From: an uncultured Clostridium sp.
GTDB taxonomy: Bacteria; Bacillota; Clostridia; Clostridiales; Clostridiaceae
NCBI GenBank assembly: GCA_900540255.1
Contig: UQFE01000040.1
Coordinates: forward strand, 1-18,913
Direction: 5' to 3'
DNA length: 18,913 bases
In this document: in pieces, positions 14,589 through 18,913 of the stretch
Layout of the letters: every line of letters begins with the position of its first letter
How positions within the stretch are numbered: the stretch's first letter is position 1
Program-made: the position numbers and the translations under genes
The notes under the pieces: generated by a model
Seen by the model: only the letters and a program-made list of their open reading frames with translations
Told to the model about the DNA's origin: nothing
The model's database searches: none

Positions 14589-16052
14589 ATGGCAGTTAAA
14601 AATAAAGTTCAACTTATAACTTATCCTGATTCTCTTGGTGGAGATTTAAAAACATTAAATAATGTTCTTACAAAATATTTTCCAAAAACATTTAAAGGTG
14701 GTATTCATATACTTCCTCCATTCCCATCATCAGGAGATAGGGGATTCGCGCCACTAACTTACTTAGAAATAGAACCTCAATTTGGTACTTGGGAAGATAT
14801 TCGTAAATTAGCTGAAAACTATGATATCCTTCTTGATCTAATGGTTAATCATATTTCTAAAAACTCTGTATTTTTCCAAGACTTCTTAAAGAATGGGAGA
14901 GATTCAAAATATGCAAATTTATTTATAACATTAGATAAAATATGGTCCGATGGCAAACCAGTTCAGGAAGATATAAATAAAATGTTCTTACGTAGACAAG
15001 TTCCTTATTCAACATTTAATATAAAAGGTGAAGAAGTTTCTGTTTGGACTACTTTTGGTAAAGAAACACCTTCAGAACAAATTGATTTAGACATAAATTC
15101 TGAAGCTGTACGAGCCTTATTAAAGGAATTCTTTGAAAACTTCCACAAAAACAATGTTAAAATTGTAAGACTTGATGCTGTTGGATATGTAATAAAGAAA
15201 CTTGGAACTAGTTGTTTCTTCGTTGAACCTGAAATATATAAGTTCTTAGACTGGGTATCTGATTTAGCTAAATCTTTAGATATTGATTTATTACCTGAAG
15301 TTCATTCCCACTATACTACTCAATATAAGTTAGCTAAATACGGTAACTATATATACGACTTTATATTACCATATACTATACTTAGCACATTAGTTAACAA
15401 ATCAAGTTCATCACTTATTGACTACTTAAAAAACAGACCAACTAATCAATTTACAATGTTAGATTGCCATGATGGTATTCCTGTAAAACCTGATCTTGAT
15501 GATTTAGTATCTACAGCTGATGCTAGAAAGATTGTTGATCATTGCTTAAATCATGGTGCAAATTTAAGCTTAGTTCATTCTGATACTCATAAGAGTCCAG
15601 ATGGATTTGATGTTCATCAAATAAGATGTTCTTACTATTCAGTTTTAGGATGCAATGATGATGCATACTTAAGCGCAAGAGCAATTCAATTCTTCGCCCC
15701 TGGTATTCCACAAGTTTATTATGTTGGGTTATTAGCTGGCGAAAATGATGTTGAAAATGTTACTAGTACTGGAGAAGGTCGTGAAATTAATAGACATAAC
15801 TTTACTTTAGAAGAAATTGATAAAGCATATAGTCAAGAGGTAGTTCAAAGATTACTTAAGCTAATTGACTTTAGAAATGATTATCCTGCATTTGATGGAG
15901 ACTTCACTGTTGAGCCTTCAAGTGATACTGAAATCATCCTAACATGGAAAAAAGATAATAAATATTGTACCTTAAATGTTGATTTAACTATTAGCAAATC
16001 TACAATTAAATATATAAATGATGATGGTATTGTTGAAAGATACACTATTTAA
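14589..16052 (+). CDS. GH13_18 sucrose (6F-phosphate) phosphorylase
   Basis: This enzyme splits sucrose or sucrose 6'-phosphate with inorganic phosphate, giving alpha-glucose 1-phosphate plus fructose or fructose 6-phosphate. At 487 residues it has the normal length for the family. Motifs: ITYPDSLGGDLKTL at the N-terminus, GIHILPPFPSSGDRGFAPL, DLMVNHIS, KIVRLDAVGY with nucleophile Asp196, LLPEVHSHY with acid/base Glu237, LDCHDGIPVKPDL with the third carboxylate Asp295, and PGIPQVYYVGLLAGEND. The acceptor-site loop reads SPDGFDVHQIRCSYY. His343 stands where plain sucrose phosphorylases have Tyr (LYQ in Bifidobacterium), and the stretches DGFDVHQI and DCHDGIPVKPDL resemble what I recall of Thermoanaerobacterium sucrose 6F-phosphate phosphorylase. 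I therefore favour that specificity, with the broader family certain. It lies 22 bases after the kinase gene with GAGGAG as ribosome binding site and ends before a strong terminator. Confidence 0.92.
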   Translation: MAVKNKVQLITYPDSLGGDLKTLNNVLTKYFPKTFKGGIHILPPFPSSGDRGFAPLTYLEIEPQFGTWEDIRKLAENYDILLDLMVNHISKNSVFFQDFLKNGRDSKYANLFITLDKIWSDGKPVQEDINKMFLRRQVPYSTFNIKGEEVSVWTTFGKETPSEQIDLDINSEAVRALLKEFFENFHKNNVKIVRLDAVGYVIKKLGTSCFFVEPEIYKFLDWVSDLAKSLDIDLLPEVHSHYTTQYKLAKYGNYIYDFILPYTILSTLVNKSSSSLIDYLKNRPTNQFTMLDCHDGIPVKPDLDDLVSTADARKIVDHCLNHGANLSLVHSDTHKSPDGFDVHQIRCSYYSVLGCNDDAYLSARAIQFFAPGIPQVYYVGLLAGENDVENVTSTGEGREINRHNFTLEEIDKAYSQEVVQRLLKLIDFRNDYPAFDGDFTVEPSSDTEIILTWKKDNKYCTLNVDLTISKSTIKYINDDGIVERYTI

Positions 16053-16148
16053 TGATATTATATTTTAACTTAATAATAATATATAATTCTATTCATTCTC
16101 TTAAGTTTAAATATATAAATAATGAACGATGCATCATAGCACACTTAA

Positions 16149-16186
16149 AACTACCCCTGGTAAATCCACCTGGGGTAGTTTTTTTA
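16149..16186 (+). terminator. Terminator of the kinase-phosphorylase operon
   Basis: AACTACCCC (16149-16157) and GGGGTAGTT (16172-16180) form a G+C-rich 9-bp stem, with GGT/ACC able to pair inside, followed by a run of seven T. The convergent LacI-type gene ends 25 bases further on; a shorter T run on the other strand may make it partly bidirectional. Confidence 0.92.
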
Positions 16187-16210
16187 TATTAAAATACTCC
16201 ATAGATAATT

Positions 16211-17197
16211 TTATTTATTCACTGTACTCTCTCTAATAATTAACTTAATTGATAATATAGTTTTTTCATTTACCTCTATATTATTATACTTAGCATCAAT
16301 TAATTCAATTGAAAGCCTTGCCATTTCTTTGATTGGCTGATGTACAGTAGTTATCCTCGGTGTTGTTAATTGTGATATATCAACATCATCAAAGCCAACT
16401 AATTTAATATCTTCCGGTATCCTAATTTTTATTTCATTACAAACTTGAATAACCTGTGCAGCTATTAAATCACTACTTGCAAATATTCCATCAACACCTT
16501 CTATTTCATTTAGTGCTGCTTTTATATAATCGTAATAATTCATTTGATTATATGTATCTATATCATATTTCTTTATAAAATACTCAATCTCATTTTTACT
16601 ACATACATCTATAAAAGCTTTTTCTCTATTATCAGCAGGCATTTCTTCATCTATTACTCCACTAAGGTGTAATATTTTTTTGCATCCACATTCTATTAAA
16701 TGCTCTGTTGCAATCTTTCCACCTTGATAATTATCACATTGAATTCCAAGCTTACCTTCTTCAAAATTTTTCTCTAATAATACTACTGGAATACCTCCTG
16801 TATTAATCTTATTAGATTCAACATTTCCACTACATATAATTATCCCTGCAACTCTATTACTTTTACACATATCTAAATATTGCTTTTCTTTTTCAGCTTT
16901 TTCTTTACTATTACATAATATTATCTTGTAATCTTTTTTAGCTGCTTCATTTTCTAAATTACTTATTAATTTGGCAAAGTATGGGTGAGATATATGAGGT
17001 ACTATAACTCCAATTGTATTACTTTTTTGTTTTGTTAAGGAACGTGCTATTTCATTAGGCTGATATCCCAGTTCATCCATAACTTCATGAACCCTTTTCT
17101 TTGTTTTTTCACTAATATATCCTCTATTATTAATAACACGTGATACAGTGGTTGGAGTAACACCTGCTAACCTTGCAACATCTACTATCGTAGCCAT
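16211..17197 (-). CDS. LacI-family sugar repressor (ScrR-like)
   Basis: This transcriptional repressor has 328 residues. The N-terminal helix-turn-helix and hinge are canonical: TIVDVARLAGVTPTTVSRVI, then GYISEKTKKRV and LGYQPNEIARSL at about 3-55. A periplasmic-binding-protein-like sensor domain follows: NTIGVIVPHISHPYFAKLIS, VDGIFASSDLIAAQVI, IKLVGFDDVDISQLTTPRIT and TTVHQPIKEMARLSIELI. The full length and the intact hinge suggest a working dimeric repressor released by a sugar or sugar phosphate. It is convergent with the kinase-phosphorylase operon. It is the best candidate to bind the TGTCAAGCGATTGACA operator at 13541-13556, hence a ScrR-like role is inferred from context. The ribosome binding site, AGGTG, is modest. 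The insertion element lies upstream but outside the gene, beyond a small interrupted ORF. Confidence 0.9.
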   Translation of the reverse strand: MATIVDVARLAGVTPTTVSRVINNRGYISEKTKKRVHEVMDELGYQPNEIARSLTKQKSNTIGVIVPHISHPYFAKLISNLENEAAKKDYKIILCNSKEKAEKEKQYLDMCKSNRVAGIIICSGNVESNKINTGGIPVVLLEKNFEEGKLGIQCDNYQGGKIATEHLIECGCKKILHLSGVIDEEMPADNREKAFIDVCSKNEIEYFIKKYDIDTYNQMNYYDYIKAALNEIEGVDGIFASSDLIAAQVIQVCNEIKIRIPEDIKLVGFDDVDISQLTTPRITTVHQPIKEMARLSIELIDAKYNNIEVNEKTILSIKLIIRESTVNK

Positions 17198-17227
17198 CTA
17201 TTTATTCACCTATCTCATTAAAATATT

Positions 17228-17280
17228 GTTTATAAATCATTTATTAAATCAACTTTAAGTATATCATATTTATAAACCAT
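17228..17280. repeat. Imperfect 13-bp direct repeat upstream of lacI-type gene
   Basis: GTTTATAAATCAT (17228-17240) and ATTTATAAACCAT (17268-17280) match at 11 of 13 positions and are 40 bp apart, near four helical turns. Each contains the palindrome TTTATAAA. They lie 31-83 bp upstream of the repressor start and could be autoregulatory, or chance in A+T-rich DNA. Confidence 0.25.
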
Positions 17281-17338
17281 ATATTAATAGTAAGCAAATA
17301 TATTATTTATAATATCAACATAAATTACTTAAAAAATT

Positions 17339-17382
17339 AACTGTATTTAAACTATTTGTAATTTCTTTATTTCAATACAGTT
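17339..17382 (-). terminator. Possible terminator after the interrupted small ORF
   Basis: AACTGTATT (17339-17347) and AATACAGTT (17374-17382) are perfect 9-bp arms with a 26-nt loop. On the minus strand the stem is followed by TAATTTTTT. It lies 18 bases after the stop codon at 17401. The long loop makes it only moderately convincing. Confidence 0.45.
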
Positions 17383-17472
17383 CATATATCTTTTTATACC
17401 TTATAAATTTTTTATCGAATCTGATATTACATAAGCTAAATCTTTAGTTTGAGGAACAAATCCTAACTTATC

Positions 17473-17650
17473 ATTGAACTACCTCGGGTACAAGCCCACG
17501 AGGATTCTTTTAGCGTAGTCTGATATTTAAGTTTCCACTTGAATTAACAAGCCACCCTTATACGCTTGGGAGAGCCCAATTTCCCATTATCCCTCTTTAA
17601 GTTAATTAAGTCGGGAATACATTTTTCTGATTTTCTAAGTATGTTTAGAC
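17473..17650 (-). ncRNA. Putative omega RNA (reRNA) at the tnpB right end
   Basis: TnpB guide RNAs overlap the 3' end of tnpB and run to the right end of the element, with the guide copied from the flank. Here the minus strand shows, in order: TTGGG/CCCAA stem with 4-nt loop (17579-17566), GCGTA (17565-17561), AAGT-GGAA-ACTT tetraloop hairpin (17540-17529), TACGC (17517-17513) able to pair with the earlier GCGTA, and the terminal CCTCG...CGAGG hairpin (17503-17482). The region is clearly richer in G+C than its surroundings. The predicted guide begins at 17472 with GATAAGTTAGG. The 5' end at 17650 is an estimate. Confidence 0.6.
17482..17503 (-). repeat. Right-end hairpin of the insertion element
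   Basis: On the minus strand CCTCG-T-GG and CCCGAGG pair with one bulged T around a short loop, nine bases from the element end. It corresponds to the subterminal right-end hairpin recognised by the Y1 transposase in IS200/IS605 elements. Confidence 0.7.
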
Positions 17651-18785
17651 TTCCATTTATATCTGAATTTATAAGTCCATAACCACTTAGAAATAATCCT
17701 CTAACTATTCTTCTTGATTTGTTATAGTTCTTTTTTGTAATAGCTTCTAAGTCTAAAGCGCTACATCCACTTGTATAGCTTTCTTCTTGGAATTTAACTT
17801 CTATGCCTTGCAGTTTAGCTTTGTAGCTTATTAGCTCTGCTAAACGTTGTATAGGCACTTGAACAAAGTTCTTATTATAGTTCATATTTTGCTTTATTCC
17901 TTTAAGTTTTCCTATTACTATTTTGCCTACATTATTTTCAATAGACTTGTCTATAATAGATTTAGAAACTTTGTGCATATAGTCATTTATATAGTTATTT
18001 CTATATCGTCTAATTTTATTAATTCTTTTAGTATTTTTAAACTTATCTGAACCACATTTAAACATTTCTATTGATTGTAAATGAGCTATTTTTTTATTAG
18101 TATAAAAATTAACTGATTTTAGCTTTTTACCACAAAAGATATATTGATTCAAACCATCTTTAAATGTTAATGTGGCTATATTATCAAGTCCTAAGTCTAT
18201 GCTTCCAACATTAGTTTTATTATTTTCTAATTCCTCTTTTTTGTAAATTACAATTAGATACCAACATTTTTGAACTTTATCATAGTTAAATCTTGCTTGT
18301 TGTAAGCTATTCCAATCTATAATGCTTTGTAGTTTTTTAGAAACTTCAAAATTAAGACTTTCCACATTAAATAGCGACTTTATAGCTTTTGATAATGATA
18401 GCTTTAATAATCCATTATCATATCTTATAGCAAGATTAGTAAATATAATTTCATTCTTATTTTTATCAGTATTTTTAAATTTTGGGGGTCTTGGCTTTGC
18501 TTTATATTTAGTTGGATTTATTCCAAAGTCTTTAACACTTGCAAAATAAGACTTCCAATTTTGTTCTAATACTTTAAACATTTGCTGTCTTGTATGGCTA
18601 TGAAGAAAATCACAATGCCAATTTGACTTGTATTCTTTCTCTATATCGTAATAAGTTTTTACACCATTTTCTCTTAAATCATAGTTAATAATATTATATA
18701 ACTTAGTTGTATGATAAGATAATTCCTCTACTATTTCTAATTGTTTTTTACTAATACTTGGTTTGAATTTAAAACTTAACTTCAT
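17544..18785 (-). CDS. tnpB: TnpB, RNA-guided nuclease of IS200/IS605 element
   Basis: TnpB is the compact ancestor of Cas12: it uses RNA from the element end to cut DNA next to a TAM and so helps keep the element. The protein has 413 residues and is uninterrupted. An N-terminal OrfB helix-turn-helix/wedge region (MKLSFKFKPSISKKQLEIVE) precedes the RuvC-like domain: GSIDLGLDN with Asp197, and LINSDINGSLNILRK with Asp375. At the usual RuvC-II glutamate the sequence is IVIGKLKGIKQN, with Gly292; Glu334 or Glu335 in FQEESYTSG may replace it, as in related proteins I recall. The zinc ribbon is degenerate: only Cys341 remains in TSGCSALD. The start is supported by AAGGAGGTGG seven bases before ATG. 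The last codons (GSPKRIRVAC) overlap the putative omega RNA. Confidence 0.92.
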   Translation of the reverse strand: MKLSFKFKPSISKKQLEIVEELSYHTTKLYNIINYDLRENGVKTYYDIEKEYKSNWHCDFLHSHTRQQMFKVLEQNWKSYFASVKDFGINPTKYKAKPRPPKFKNTDKNKNEIIFTNLAIRYDNGLLKLSLSKAIKSLFNVESLNFEVSKKLQSIIDWNSLQQARFNYDKVQKCWYLIVIYKKEELENNKTNVGSIDLGLDNIATLTFKDGLNQYIFCGKKLKSVNFYTNKKIAHLQSIEMFKCGSDKFKNTKRINKIRRYRNNYINDYMHKVSKSIIDKSIENNVGKIVIGKLKGIKQNMNYNKNFVQVPIQRLAELISYKAKLQGIEVKFQEESYTSGCSALDLEAITKKNYNKSRRIVRGLFLSGYGLINSDINGSLNILRKSEKCIPDLINLKRDNGKLGSPKRIRVAC

Positions 18786-18813
18786 TTTTCCACCTCCTTA
18801 CATATTTATCTAT

Positions 18814-18838
18814 AGGGTTAATCATATTTCTTAACCCT
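18814..18838 (-). repeat. Left-end hairpin of the insertion element
   Basis: AGGGTTAA (18814-18821) and TTAACCCT (18831-18838) form a perfect 8-bp stem with a 9-nt loop, six bases inside the predicted left boundary and 28 bases upstream of the tnpB start codon. This is the expected place for the transposase-recognised left-end hairpin. Confidence 0.7.
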
Positions 18839-18843
18839 TATAT

Positions 18844-18848
18844 ATCAA
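18844..18848 (-). other. TTGAT target/TAM at the element's left boundary
   Basis: On the minus strand the bases just before the element read GGCCTTGAT. IS200/IS605 elements insert 3' of a short target that also serves as TAM for TnpB; TTGAT is the established one for ISDra2. The assignment here is inferred from the boundary. Confidence 0.65.
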
Positions 18849-18913
18849 GGCCTTTATGGCCAAGATTTTTTATATCACTCAAATTTTTCAGTATCATTTT
18901 TGCTCCTTTGGAT

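Larger units (their letters stand above)
17473..18843 (-). mobile_element. IS200/IS605-type tnpB-only element (IS1341-like), 1371 bp
   Basis: This element carries only tnpB and no tnpA (Y1 transposase), so it would depend on a transposase supplied elsewhere. The left end (high coordinates) follows TTGAT at 18848-18844 and has an 8-bp-stem hairpin at 18814-18838. The right end carries a hairpin at 17482-17503 and stops at ...GTTCAAT (17473). There are no terminal inverted repeats and no target duplication, as in this family. Ends are set by rejoining the interrupted ORF: GGC CTT GAT plus GAT AAG TTA. One base (T) is ambiguous at the joint. TTGAT is the known target and TAM of Deinococcus ISDra2. 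Confidence 0.82.
17401..18897 (-). pseudogene. Small ORF interrupted by the tnpB element
   Basis: Two pieces on the minus strand flank the insertion element and join in frame. The 5' piece (18897-18844) is 18 codons, ATG ATA CTG ..., ending NLGHKGLD; AAAGGAG lies just before the ATG. The 3' piece (17472-17401) is 23 codons plus stop, starting DKLGFVPQTKDLAY. Rejoined, they give about 41 residues. The upstream frame stays open to the window edge 16 bases further, so this may be the end of a longer protein in which AAAGGAG merely encodes Lys-Gly. I do not recognise the family. The insertion surely inactivates it unless the element is lost precisely. Confidence 0.6.

Noticed and set aside
17847..18549. 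Plus-strand open frames of 67 and 75 codons
   Set aside because: They are antisense to tnpB, with no ribosome binding sites or recognisable protein features.
18844..18866. GGCC-TTTAT-GGCC as the left-end hairpin of the insertion element
   Set aside because: Only four pairs form, and the sequence belongs to the interrupted ORF outside the element. The 8-bp hairpin at 18814-18838 is the better candidate.
1..18913. CRISPR array, tRNA, rRNA or riboswitch
   Set aside because: No regularly spaced repeats, cloverleaf sequences or conserved aptamer cores were seen on reading both strands. Repeats found are operator-like or terminator stems.

Overview
The window is strongly A+T-rich, with Gram-positive ribosome binding sites (AGGAGG-type), U-tailed terminators and clostridial-looking proteins. 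It most likely comes from a Clostridium sensu stricto or close relative; this is inferred from composition and protein character, not from a marker gene. It is a chromosomal sugar-utilisation island with mobile-element debris at both ends.

Left flank (1-2200): a coding-like scrap at the window edge with a CxxC motif; a secreted protein of unknown function (234-641, minus); a 56-residue Spo0E-like small ORF (906-1076, minus); the C-terminal end of a UbiD-type decarboxylase (1299-1612, minus); and, abutting it, a decayed IS3-family transposase fragment (1609-2006, plus).

Centre (2199-10136): an alpha-galactoside uptake and cleavage regulon. A lipoprotein sugar-binding protein and two CUT1 permeases form one minus-strand operon (5222 to 2199), with no ATPase in the window. 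A divergent AraC-family regulator (5444-6301) is followed by a GPH-type cation/sugar symporter (6366-7724, minus) and a GH36 alpha-galactosidase (7947-10136, minus). A 15-bp element, ATRTCTAAATGTTAG with minor variation, lies in front of the ABC operon, the regulator itself, the symporter and the alpha-galactosidase, and is the likely AraC operator.

Right centre (10625-17197): a permuted GH3 beta-glycosidase with a CBM6-like tail (minus) is divergent from a PfkB sugar kinase plus GH13_18 phosphorylase operon (plus). A LacI-family regulator (minus) follows. A LacI-type palindrome, TGTCAAGCGATTGACA, overlaps the -35 box of the kinase promoter. The phosphorylase resembles sucrose 6F-phosphate phosphorylase more than plain sucrose phosphorylase. 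The simplest pathway is: import of raffinose or melibiose-type sugars, release of galactose by GH36, then phosphorolysis of the sucrose part to glucose 1-phosphate and fructose or fructose 6-phosphate.

Right end (17401-18897): a complete single-gene IS200/IS605-type (IS1341-like) tnpB element, 17473-18843, with a left-end hairpin, a right-end hairpin and an omega-RNA-like 3' region. It is inserted directly after TTGAT inside a small ORF. Both halves of that ORF can be rejoined in frame, which fixes the element ends almost to the base.
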